In this document: positions 8,593 to 16,743 of the stretch, one piece after another
How the letters are laid out: every line of letters begins with the position of its first letter
How positions within the stretch are numbered: the stretch's first letter is position 1
Origin: Phaeodactylibacter sp.
Lineage (GTDB): Bacteria; Bacteroidota; Bacteroidia; Chitinophagales; Saprospiraceae
Assembly: GCA_024102975.1 (NCBI GenBank)
Contig: JAGFJD010000078.1
Coordinates: 1 to 63,857, forward strand
Reading direction: 5' to 3'
Length of the DNA stretch: 63,857 nucleotides
Notes under the pieces: model-generated
Database searches by the model: none
The model's input: only the letters and a program-made list of their open reading frames with translations
Told to the model about the DNA's origin: nothing
Translations under genes and position numbers: made by a program

Positions 8593-10050
8593 ATGATCTC
8601 CCTCCAAAACCCCACCCTCTTCCAGAACAAAGCCTTCATCAACGGCGGCTGGGCCGATGCCGGGAACGGCAAAACCTACCCCGTCCGGAACCCCGCCAAC
8701 GGCGCCCTCATCACCGAGGTGCCTGATATGGGCGCCATCGAAACCAAACGCGCCATCGAAGCGGCCAACGACGCCCTGCCGGAATGGAAGGCCAAAACGG
8801 CCGGCGAACGCGCCGCCATCCTCCGCCGCTGGTACCAGTTGCAGATGGCTAACGCCGACGACCTCGGCCTGATCCTCACCACCGAGCAGGGCAAGCCCCT
8901 GCCGGAGGCCAAAGGGGAAATCAAATACGGGGCTTCCTTCGTGGAGTGGTTTGCCGAAGAAGCCAAACGGGCATACGGCGACGTCATCCCCGGCCACGGG
9001 GCCGACAAGCGCATCGTCGTGATCAAGCAGCCCATCGGCGTGGTGGCAGCCATCACGCCCTGGAATTTCCCCAACGCCATGATCACCCGCAAGGTGGCGC
9101 CGGCTCTGGCGGCAGGCTGCACCGTGGTGGCGAAACCGGCGCAGGACACCCCCCTCTCTGCCCTCGCCCTGGCCGAACTGGCGAGCCAGGCGGGCTTTCC
9201 GCCCGGGGTTTTCAATGTTGTCACTACCAACTCCCCGGCGGAAGTGGGCGGAGAGCTGACCGCCAACCCCATCGTCCGCAAGCTTTCCTTTACCGGTTCC
9301 ACCAGAGTCGGCAAGCTGCTGATGGAGCAGTGCGCCGGCACGGTCAAAAAGGTCGGGCTGGAGCTGGGCGGCAACGCCCCCTTCATCGTCTTCGACGACG
9401 CCGACATCGACGCCGCTGTGGAGGGCGCCATCGCCTCCAAGTACCGCAATGCCGGGCAGACCTGCGTCTGCGCTAACCGCCTCTATGCCCAGGACGCTAT
9501 CTACGACGAATTCGTGGAAAAACTCGCCAAAAAAGTCAAAGAGCAGAAGGTGGGGCCAGGTGTGGAGGATGGCGTCGTCATCGGCCCGCTCATCAACCAG
9601 GCGGGGCTGGAAAAGGTGGAAACGCTGGTGGCGGACGCCGTCGAAAAGGGCGCCTCGGTCGTCACCGGCGGCCGGCGGCACAAGCTGGGCGGCACCTTCT
9701 ACGAACCCACCGTGCTGGCCAACGTCAACGCCGGCATGCGGGTGACGAACGAGGAGATTTTCGGCCCGGTCGCTCCGGTCTACCGCTTCCAGGACGAGCT
9801 GGAAGTGATCGCCGCTGCCAATTCTACCCAGTACGGCCTGGCCGCCTACTTCTACGGCCGGGACGTAGGCCGGGTATGGCGCGTTGCCGAAGCCCTGGAA
9901 TACGGCATGGTCGGCATCAATACCGGCATGATCTCTACGGCGGTGGCACCCTTCGGCGGGGTGAAGGAGAGCGGCATCGGCCGCGAGGGGTCCAAATACG
10001 GGCTGGAGGAGTTTATGGAGGTGAAGTACCTGTGTTTTGGGGGTATTTGA
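8593..10050 (+). CDS. gabD: Succinate-semialdehyde dehydrogenase (NAD(P)+)
   Basis: Oxidises succinate semialdehyde to succinate, the last step of the GABA shunt, feeding the TCA cycle. The 485-residue product has the usual ALDH length. Visible motifs are ITPWNFPNAM, the cofactor-site FTGSTRVGK, the general base Glu257 in LELGGNAPF, and the nucleophile Cys291 in GQTCVCANR. The C-terminal PFGGVKESGIGREGSKYGLE is characteristic of GabD. MISLQNPTLF is chosen as the start because homology begins there; the in-frame upstream codons belong to a DUF5916 fossil. No gabT is adjacent. Other semialdehydes cannot be excluded as substrates. Confidence 0.94.
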   Translation: MISLQNPTLFQNKAFINGGWADAGNGKTYPVRNPANGALITEVPDMGAIETKRAIEAANDALPEWKAKTAGERAAILRRWYQLQMANADDLGLILTTEQGKPLPEAKGEIKYGASFVEWFAEEAKRAYGDVIPGHGADKRIVVIKQPIGVVAAITPWNFPNAMITRKVAPALAAGCTVVAKPAQDTPLSALALAELASQAGFPPGVFNVVTTNSPAEVGGELTANPIVRKLSFTGSTRVGKLLMEQCAGTVKKVGLELGGNAPFIVFDDADIDAAVEGAIASKYRNAGQTCVCANRLYAQDAIYDEFVEKLAKKVKEQKVGPGVEDGVVIGPLINQAGLEKVETLVADAVEKGASVVTGGRRHKLGGTFYEPTVLANVNAGMRVTNEEIFGPVAPVYRFQDELEVIAAANSTQYGLAAYFYGRDVGRVWRVAEALEYGMVGINTGMISTAVAPFGGVKESGIGREGSKYGLEEFMEVKYLCFGGI

Positions 10051-10125
10051 GGCGTTGTTCGGAATTCGCTGTTCGTTGTTCGCAAATCATCAAGCCATCC
10101 AACAATTGCCCTGAAAGCTGCCCCC

Positions 10126-11348
10126 TCACTCATACCGTAATTCCTCCACGATGTTTTCCTGCATAGAACCCCATACTTTCAGGAAAACGGTGAGCGCAAT
10201 AATGGCGCCCAGCAAAACGACCGGCATCAGGACGGACAAAACGCTCACATGGATGCGGTAGTCAAAGTTGTCCAGCCACCTTTCCATTAGCCACCACACC
10301 GCAGGGATGGCAACGATGCCGGTTATGACAGCGGCCCGGATAAAATTCCGGGATAAAATCCGGCCGAGGTGGTAGGCCGAGCAACCCAGTATTTTCCGGA
10401 TGGCGATCTCCCGGGTCCGCTCGTTCACTTCGAAGGTCAGCAACCCGTACAGGCCGAAGGCTGCCAGGAGGATGCAGATCAGGGTGTAGAAGGAAATGAT
10501 CTTGCGGGCTTGCTGCTCGGCGCGGTATAGGGCGGCAAATTCTGCGTCGAGGAACTCGTATTCGAACGGCAGCCCCGGCAGCAGGCTGGCCAGTTTCTGT
10601 TCTGCCGCCTCGATGGTCCGGCGGGCCTGGGAAGAGGCGATTTTCAGGTACAGCTGGCTGGGCCGGAGGTCGCCGACCACCAGCAGGCAGGGCTTTATCT
10701 GATTGTGGAGGGACTGGAAATGAAAATCCTCGATGACGCCGGCAACGGGCCGCCGCCCCTCGTCGCCAAAGGCGGTGAACATTTTGCCGACGGCTTTTTG
10801 CCACCCAATGTGTTTTTTGGCGGATTCATTCAGGACGTAGGCTTACTCGTCCGTGATATTGTTCCGGGTCAGGCCGGGGTCTCCTTCCAGCAATTTCAGG
10901 CCCACGGTTTCAAAAAAAGCAGGGTCTACTGCAATGATGTACATGCTTTCGCTCTCCTCCTGCCCTTCCCACCAGACAGTCTGGTTCCAGTTGACTGTGC
11001 CGGGGTTGAAGCTGTTCAGGGAAACTTCGCGAATTTGGCCGATACTGCGCAGTTCGTTTTTCAGCAGTTCCCTTTTTTCCTTTTCCACTTCGACGTAGAG
11101 CGGTATGTTGATGACCTGGTCGGGGTTCAGCCCCAGGTTCACATCTCCGAGATGTGGTTCATTTGCCGGGTGATGGACAGGCTGCTGCCGATCAGGATGA
11201 TGGACACCAGGAACTGCACCCCTTGGATATGAAGGTAGCTGAGCAATCCGCTGGCCATTCCGACAGATAGGCCCAGGATGCTGATCAGGGTGACCCATTT
11301 GTTTCTGGCCAGGTTGCGGAGGGCGGTTTTGAAGTAGTTCTTCCACAT
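10126..11348 (-). pseudogene. Broken FtsX/MacB-type ABC permease
   Basis: The remains of a gene related to its intact upstream neighbour. The 5' end (MWKNYFKTALRNLARNKW...) starts at 11348, but after SYLHI it jumps to the membrane segment VQFLVSIILIGSS, so most of the first periplasmic domain is deleted. Near 11150 the frame shifts, and the protein resumes as VNLGLNPDQVINIPLY. A TAA at 10843-10845 interrupts ITDE/AYVLNESAKKHIGW in frame. The C-terminal FtsX domain (ERTREIAIRKILGCSAYHL) is otherwise preserved to ENIVEELRYE. About 400 codons survive of roughly 800. It sits 51 bp downstream of the intact permease in the same direction. Confidence 0.88.
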
Positions 11349-11399
11349 GGGCTTAAATTTTTGTGTATATGTGCCTTCACCAATGCACCAATGCACGAT

Positions 11400-13844
11400 T
11401 TATTCGCTCCTCAGCGCCTCCACCGGATTCGCCAGCGCTGCCTTCACGCTCTGGAAGCTCACCGTCAGCAAAGCCACCGCTATGGCGATCACCCCTGTCA
11501 GGGCGAACACCCACCATTGTATCTCGATGCGGTAGGCGAAATTCTCCAGCCATTGATCCATGAAGTAGTAGGCCAGGGGCGAAGCCAGCAGGAGGGCGGT
11601 CAGCACCAGCTTCAGGAAGTCTTTGGACAGCAGGGCGACGATGCCGGCGGCGCTGGCGCCCAGCACTTTGCGGATACCGATCTCCCTGGTGCGCTGTTCG
11701 GCGGCGAAGGCAGACAGGCCGAACAGGCCCAGGCAGGAGATAAGGATAGCGATCAGGGTGAATGCGCCGATGATGCGGGACAGTGCCTGCTCCGCCTGGT
11801 ACATCCGGGCGATGTCGGCATCGAGGAAGGAGGCGTCGAACGGCAGGCCGGGAACCGCTGCCGCCCAGAGGGCTTTCGCCTTTTCCAGAAAATCAGGGTA
11901 ATTGGCGGTATTGACGTCGGCGACGAGGTTGCGGAGGTTGCGGGGCGGCTCGGCGACCACCATGAACGGGCCCAGCTCGCTGCTTTGTTTTTCGAATACG
12001 ATGTCTTCCATGACGCCGACGACGGTGGCTTCGATATGAATATCCTCAAAATCGGAGTACAACACCATGCCGGGCGCTTCTTCAGCAGGGATGTCCAGGC
12101 GTTTTACGGCCGACTCGTTCAGCACCACCCGGATGATGCCGCGGCTGCTCGCCGTATCCGCCAGCGTGGGCGCCCGGCCCGCCAGCAGGCCGATCTTCAG
12201 GGTTTTGAAAAAATGGTCATCCACGTAAGCCATCCGGACGTCGGTAGCGTTCTGCATATTCCCGCCCTGTTTGTACAGCGGTATGTCCCGGATCAGGGGT
12301 TGGCCCGGCACCTCGCTCATGGCAGAGGCGGCGTTGACCTCCGGCAGTCGCATCAGTTCGCTGCGGAAGGCCTCCAGGTTGGCCGTGCCTCCGCCGGAAT
12401 GGAAATGGAAGACGACCTTTTGGTTGGATTCGAACCCCAGGTCGTTTTCCAGCATGTGGTTCAGTTGCAGGCGGATGACCAGCGCGCCGATGACCAGGGC
12501 AGAGGCGAGGGCCAGTTGGCCGACGATGAGGCCCTTGCGCAGCCAGGCCGCGCCTTCCTTCCTGCCGGCTGCCCCGGTTTGCTGCAACACGCCGATCGGG
12601 CGGAAGGACGACAGATAGAAGGCAGGATAGCTGCCGGCCACCAGCCCGGTGACGAGCACGAGCGCCAGGGCTATGCCCAGGTAAATCCCGCCCCCGGAAA
12701 AGTGCAGGCTGACGTTCGCGCCGGTCAGGCGGTTAAGGAAGGGCAGGGAATAGGCCGCCAGTGGCAGGGCCAGCCCCATGGCCAGGAGCGTCAGCAGGAA
12801 GCTTTCGGTGAGGAACTGCCCGACCAGCAGGCGGCGCGGCGCACCGACCACCTTGCGGACGCCGACCTCCTTCGCCCGCCGGGTGGCGCGGGCGGTGGAG
12901 AGGTTCATAAAATTGATGCAGGCCACCAGTTGTATGAAACCGGCGATGAGCAGCAACAAGTTGAGGAAAGCAGCGCTGGTATTGGTGGGCATGTCGGCGT
13001 TCCGCCCACTGGAGAGGTGGATGGCCGAAACCGGCTGCAGGTGGAGCTGCTTGTCCATGCCCAGGTCGCGCAGCTGGCTGGCGCCGTGTTGCTGAAGGAA
13101 AGCGGGGATTTTGTTTTCCACCTCCTGAGGATTGGCACCGGGTTGCAGGCGCAGGTAACCGTAAACGAAGTTGTTGCCCGCCCAGGAGTTGTTCGAGCGG
13201 ATGTATTGCCCAATGCCGGCGGAATTCATCGCCATGAAAAACCCGGGCATGAGGTGGCTCTTGCCCAGGCTGCCGTCGAAAACGCCGGTGACCGTGTACG
13301 GGTGTTCTTCCTCTCCACCTCCGATCCGGATTGTTTGCCCGACGGCCTCTTCCTCCCCGAACAGCTTGCGGGCGAGTTTTTCCGAGACGGCTACCGAGAA
13401 CGGCTCATCCAGCGCGTGTTGGGCATCGCCGGCAAGAAAATGATAGTCGAAAAGCCGGAAAAAGGTGCTGTCCACGTAATAGCCGGCTTTTTCGTAAAAA
13501 ACCTTTTCCCCCACTTTCAGCAGGTGCTGCTCGACGCCGGGCGGGTTGCACACCCGGGCGGCCATTTCCACTTCCGGGAACTCTGCCTGCATGGCCGGCG
13601 CTATGGGGGGCGAGCAGGTGGCCATCAGGTGCGGCGCCTCATTGCCGAATTGCAGGTCGCTGACAATGCGGTAGAGGTTTTCCGCCTGTCGGTGATGGCG
13701 GTCGTATCCCCGGTGTTCCCGGACGAACAGCAGGATGTAGAGGCAGCATGCCGTGCCCAGTGCCAGGCCGGCCAGGTTGATCAGGCTGAAGGCCTTGTTG
13801 CGGTAGAAGCTGCGGAGGGCGGTTTTGAGGAAGTTGGACAGCAT
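11400..13844 (-). CDS. FtsX/MacB-type ABC transporter permease
   Basis: An 814-residue inner-membrane permease with two MacB periplasmic-core/FtsX units: an N-terminal helix (residues about 20-42), a periplasmic domain, three central helices, a second periplasmic domain and three C-terminal helices. The conserved FtsX loop motif (RTREIGIRKVLGAS) precedes the final helices. Proteins of this duplicated architecture are abundant in Bacteroidota and are often encoded without an adjacent ATPase, as here. They are thought to act as mechanotransmission-type lipoprotein or peptide exporters. MLSNFLKTALRSF is the standard start. The leader region carries a sigma-54-like element and a tandem palindrome pair also found upstream of the permease at 39 kb. 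Confidence 0.92.
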   Translation of the reverse strand: MLSNFLKTALRSFYRNKAFSLINLAGLALGTACCLYILLFVREHRGYDRHHRQAENLYRIVSDLQFGNEAPHLMATCSPPIAPAMQAEFPEVEMAARVCNPPGVEQHLLKVGEKVFYEKAGYYVDSTFFRLFDYHFLAGDAQHALDEPFSVAVSEKLARKLFGEEEAVGQTIRIGGGEEEHPYTVTGVFDGSLGKSHLMPGFFMAMNSAGIGQYIRSNNSWAGNNFVYGYLRLQPGANPQEVENKIPAFLQQHGASQLRDLGMDKQLHLQPVSAIHLSSGRNADMPTNTSAAFLNLLLLIAGFIQLVACINFMNLSTARATRRAKEVGVRKVVGAPRRLLVGQFLTESFLLTLLAMGLALPLAAYSLPFLNRLTGANVSLHFSGGGIYLGIALALVLVTGLVAGSYPAFYLSSFRPIGVLQQTGAAGRKEGAAWLRKGLIVGQLALASALVIGALVIRLQLNHMLENDLGFESNQKVVFHFHSGGGTANLEAFRSELMRLPEVNAASAMSEVPGQPLIRDIPLYKQGGNMQNATDVRMAYVDDHFFKTLKIGLLAGRAPTLADTASSRGIIRVVLNESAVKRLDIPAEEAPGMVLYSDFEDIHIEATVVGVMEDIVFEKQSSELGPFMVVAEPPRNLRNLVADVNTANYPDFLEKAKALWAAAVPGLPFDASFLDADIARMYQAEQALSRIIGAFTLIAILISCLGLFGLSAFAAEQRTREIGIRKVLGASAAGIVALLSKDFLKLVLTALLLASPLAYYFMDQWLENFAYRIEIQWWVFALTGVIAIAVALLTVSFQSVKAALANPVEALRSE

Positions 13845-13913
13845 GGTGGGTGTATTGATTTGAATTTTGGAGGTTCGCAGATTGTGTCCTCCGATCCGGT
13901 TTCCTTTAGCGTT

Positions 13914-13929
13914 CCAAAACATGTGCCAT
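13914..13929 (-). promoter_or_regulatory. Sigma-54-like -24/-12 element for the permease
   Basis: On the minus strand the sequence is TGGCACATGTTTTGG, which fits TGGCACG-N4-TTGC except for G instead of C at the -12 position (GG-N10-GG). It lies 70 bp before the permease start codon and 53 bp downstream of two operator-like palindromes, the expected geometry for an enhancer-binding-protein promoter. The second permease gene in the window has the same GG-N10-GG spacing. Confidence 0.55.
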
Positions 13930-13981
13930 GTATGCAAGTGATTGATAGTTATTTGTTTGTTTTAAATTATAGCCTGGCTGT

Positions 13982-14019
13982 TGTTCAAAACCGGACATAG
14001 AGTGTGTCAAAACCGGACA
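13982..14019. promoter_or_regulatory. Tandem palindromes, TGTTC-N6-GGACA type
   Basis: Two copies: TGTTCAAAACCGGACA (13982-13997) and GTGTCAAAACCGGACA (14004-14019). Their starts are 22 bp apart, close to two helical turns. They lie upstream of the sigma-54-like element of the permease. Likely binding sites for a bacterial enhancer-binding protein; the regulator is not encoded in the window. Confidence 0.55.
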
Positions 14020-14150
14020 GCGGAAATACTAACTATGCCGACTGGATAATTTGGGCGTTAGAAACAGAAATAGTAATTTGGAAATGCTTTAGTAAGCCAC
14101 CCTGAAGCGTTTCTGAATATTTTCAAGATTTTCTACACTCCCCATCACCT

Positions 14151-15348
14151 ATGAGTCAACCCATAAAAAACAAGATTTATACCCTCATCGAAGAGGGTAA
14201 AACCCTGGATGTGCTTTACAGCCTCAAGGAGATTTTCAGTAAAACAGACCGGGCTGTATTTCGTGAAATCGTGTTGCTGATCAGCCGGTGGAATGATATT
14301 GAAAAGAAGCACAGGATAGGAGTTGTTCCTTCTTCTGACGCGGCAATAGAAAAAAACAGGATCAGTAATGCCGCCCTGGAATATTTTGATAAGCTTCCGG
14401 GCACTTTGGATGGAAAAAAGAATGAAATTGAAAAAAAGCTGGCGAGGAGAGAAAATGCATTAGCCGTCACGAGATTCCTTCTGTTCTGCGCGATACTTGC
14501 CATCTTATTCTTTTTATCCTTTTTCTATTACAGAGGCAGCTTGTCCAGCGAACTCTCCTATCCCCAGGAAAGTACATTCGGGTTTTTCCTTTATGGCCTT
14601 TTCGCCATGCTGCCTGCATTATTTATAGTGCTGTATTTTTTATACCAATCCTGGGCTGAGTTTACGAGGATTCAGGATTTCAATCAATATTTCATTTTGG
14701 CCTCCTCTGAAAAAGAAGAGCCGGAAACCGCCGTTTCCCCGTATGAAAAATACTCGGCAAAGATCAAAGAGGTCGTTCTGGAATTGGAAAACTACGAGTT
14801 TTTCCACAGCCCATATGCCTTTGACAAGCCGGACCAGAAGTTTCTCGGGAGGAGAGATGTTATTGGCCGGTTGAAAATGATCCTGACGGAATCCGATACA
14901 AAATCAGGAGCATATCTGGTGACCGGTTTTCGGGGAATGGGAAAAACGAGCATTGTCCGTAAAGCAATAGCCGAAATAAATGAGGAACGGGAAAGGTTGA
15001 AGGAGATACCTTTTTTTGATCCTGATTCAGGCGCGTTATGTCTTGACAGGATAGAATCTTTTTTCGGTTTTTTACTATCTCGAACCTAATTATCACAACG
15101 AACTGGCTGTTCAGTACTATTACTCTGCGATCCAGATGCACACTGAAGGCCAAGCCTACAAAGACAGCCTGATCAATATGTATTTCTTGGAAGATGACTT
15201 CAACGACAATCTCTATCACTTTTGTGCAGCCAATGAACGTTACCGGATCAATTCGGGCCTGATCAGGGAAAAGATCATCGATTTGAAGAAGAAAGTGAGG
15301 GGGTCGAGGTTGTACGATTTTGACTCCTACACCGGCTACAGTAAATAA
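14151..15348 (+). pseudogene. Truncated EAD11-transmembrane-NTPase gene
   Basis: The first 312 codons (to a stop at 15089) encode an effector-associated-domain-11-like module (about 1-85; ISRWNDIEKKHRIGV and EKNRISNAALEYF are diagnostic), two membrane helices (about 107-127 and 145-168), and the start of a P-loop NTPase with Walker A GFRGMGKTS (about residue 265). The NTPase breaks off right after Walker A. Another frame then opens from about 15072 (YYLEPNYHNELAVQYYY...) to a stop at 15348, probably the C-terminal end of the same protein after an internal deletion, although this part is not recognised on its own. EAD proteins recruit effectors in conflict systems of complex bacteria; here the sensor ATPase is lost. 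Confidence 0.65.
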
Positions 15349-15478
15349 CGGGTCAGTTATTGGTTAATTGGTTATTTCCAAACCGGGAACCTAAGCGGTT
15401 GATTACCAGAAACAACCAGCAACTGCGCCCGACTCACGGTGGCGTTAATAACTGTCCCGGGACTTCGTTCTGGCTGCA

Positions 15479-16366
15479 CTAATACCGCTCCTCCTCCCGC
15501 TCCAGCAACTTGCGGAACCGCTGCGGCGGCGCAATCTCCACTACCACCGCTTTCCCAGTCGCCGGATGCCCGAATTCCAGGCGGCAGGCGCAGAGGAACA
15601 GCCCTTTGCCCAGTATCGTCTTCTGCTTGCCGGCGTAGGCTTTGTCGCCGACAATGAGATGCCCCTGCCGCTGCAGGTGGATGCGCAGCTGGTGCGTCCT
15701 GCCCGTCACAGGGCGGAGCCGGACCAGGGAGAGGTGGCCGAAAACCCGGGAGGGGGCCGACCGCGCGGTTTCGAATTTCGTCACAGCCTCTTTCCCCTCT
15801 ATAGCCTCATCGATCACGCCTTTTTCCGGCGGTTTGCCATGCACTACCGCGACGTACTCCTTTTTCACGGCATTCTGCTCGAAGGCCTTGCTCAGGCGGA
15901 TCAGCATGTCCTTGGTTCTGGCGAGCAACACCAGCCCCCGGGTCGGCACGTCGATGCGGTGTACGGCCACCGGGCGGGGCAGGGCGCCAGGCTGGCTGCT
16001 GGGGGGGACGGCCCCGGCCACAGCGTTTTCCACGGTCCTGACCCGGTTGCCGTTGACGGCAATGCCGGCCGGCTTGTTGACCACCAGCAGGTGTTCGTCT
16101 TCGTACACGACGTCCAGCTCCATGTCGAAATCCCTGGCCTGCGGCATGCCGGCACCCGCCAGCTCCAGGCGGTCGCCCGGCCGGACGAGGGCATCCGGGC
16201 GGGCAGGCCTGCCGTTGTGCAGCAGGCGCCCGCCGGCAATGGCCTTCTTCACGGCAGTTTTGCTGCCGAGAAGAGGGAAGGCGAGGCCGCAGTAGGATAC
16301 TATACTGGTGTTCGGTTCTACTCTCCTTACCTGGTGGGTATTGTTTTTTTTCCTTTTTCTTTCCAT
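15479..16366 (-). CDS. RluA-family RNA pseudouridine synthase
   Basis: Converts specific uridines in rRNA or tRNA to pseudouridine. The 295-residue protein has an N-terminal S4 RNA-binding domain (about 15-70), then the RluA catalytic domain: VVYEDEHLLVVNKPAGI, the catalytic Asp139 in HRIDVPTRG, and GRTHQLRIHLQRQGH near residue 225. It ends in FEFGHP-like sequence and a charged tail. A Lys/Arg-rich N-terminus (MERKRKKNN) fits RNA binding. It is a single gene, divergent from the glycosidase-like gene. The exact target (RluC, RluD or TruC type) cannot be assigned. Confidence 0.92.
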   Translation of the reverse strand: MERKRKKNNTHQVRRVEPNTSIVSYCGLAFPLLGSKTAVKKAIAGGRLLHNGRPARPDALVRPGDRLELAGAGMPQARDFDMELDVVYEDEHLLVVNKPAGIAVNGNRVRTVENAVAGAVPPSSQPGALPRPVAVHRIDVPTRGLVLLARTKDMLIRLSKAFEQNAVKKEYVAVVHGKPPEKGVIDEAIEGKEAVTKFETARSAPSRVFGHLSLVRLRPVTGRTHQLRIHLQRQGHLIVGDKAYAGKQKTILGKGLFLCACRLEFGHPATGKAVVVEIAPPQRFRKLLEREEERY

Positions 16367-16444
16367 TTGTAGTAAGCTTGCAAGCCTTTTGCCAGAAGGT
16401 AAAAAAATCTTGTTAACTTTTTAGCAGCAATTTTTCATGAGGCT

Positions 16445-16516
16445 CACAAGGTGACATCTTTTTTCGGAGGTACGGAGAAAAAAGGTGTCATCTTGTGGGA
16501 CTTCCGAGATGACACC
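16445..16516. other. Two mutually exclusive hairpins
   Basis: Left arm 16445-16465 pairs with 16477-16497 (21 bp, two mismatches that would be G-U in RNA). The inner part of that right arm, GGTGTCATCT (16484-16493), also pairs perfectly with AGATGACACC (16507-16516). The two stems share a strand and cannot form together, as in attenuators. It lies in the divergent region between the pseudouridine synthase and the glycosidase-like gene, about 230 bp before the latter. It may equally be a decayed mobile palindrome. Confidence 0.5.
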
Positions 16517-16555
16517 ACTGGGGGGATTCGTCTAAGGTTGGACAGAAGTTGCGGG

Positions 16556-16605
16556 GGTTGTGTACGATGTGGGGGACAGTGGCAATCCCGGGTTGTGTAC
16601 GATGT
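16556..16605. repeat. Direct repeat of 15 bp
   Basis: GGTTGTGTACGATGT occurs at 16556-16570 and again at 16591-16605, 35 bp apart. With the hairpins just upstream it makes this intergenic segment repeat-rich. No function is evident. Confidence 0.6.
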
Positions 16606-16743
16606 ACGAACCCCCAATTGGGTATCCAACGCCAGACGGGTAGCCCACCACTGGCCTCAATTTGCTGAATAGCAACATATTCAGGCCAAACTTCACGTTA
16701 ACATACATATATTTAAAATTTAACTGCCCAAATCCCGAAAACG

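Noticed and set aside
8071..10050. A genuine 659-residue fusion of a DUF5916 domain with aldehyde dehydrogenase
   Set aside because: The DUF5916 part is only its C-terminal strands, lacks a signal peptide, and GabD homology begins cleanly at the internal ATG. Accidental loss of a stop codon explains the frame.
11361..14000. An 879-codon open frame opposite the FtsX permease
   Set aside because: Shadow of the real permease on the other strand; low-complexity His/Gly/Gln-rich translation without family resemblance.
15136..15348. An independent 70-codon gene
   Set aside because: The coding signal extends upstream of its ATG to about 15072 without a start, so it is more likely the tail of the truncated EAD11-NTPase.
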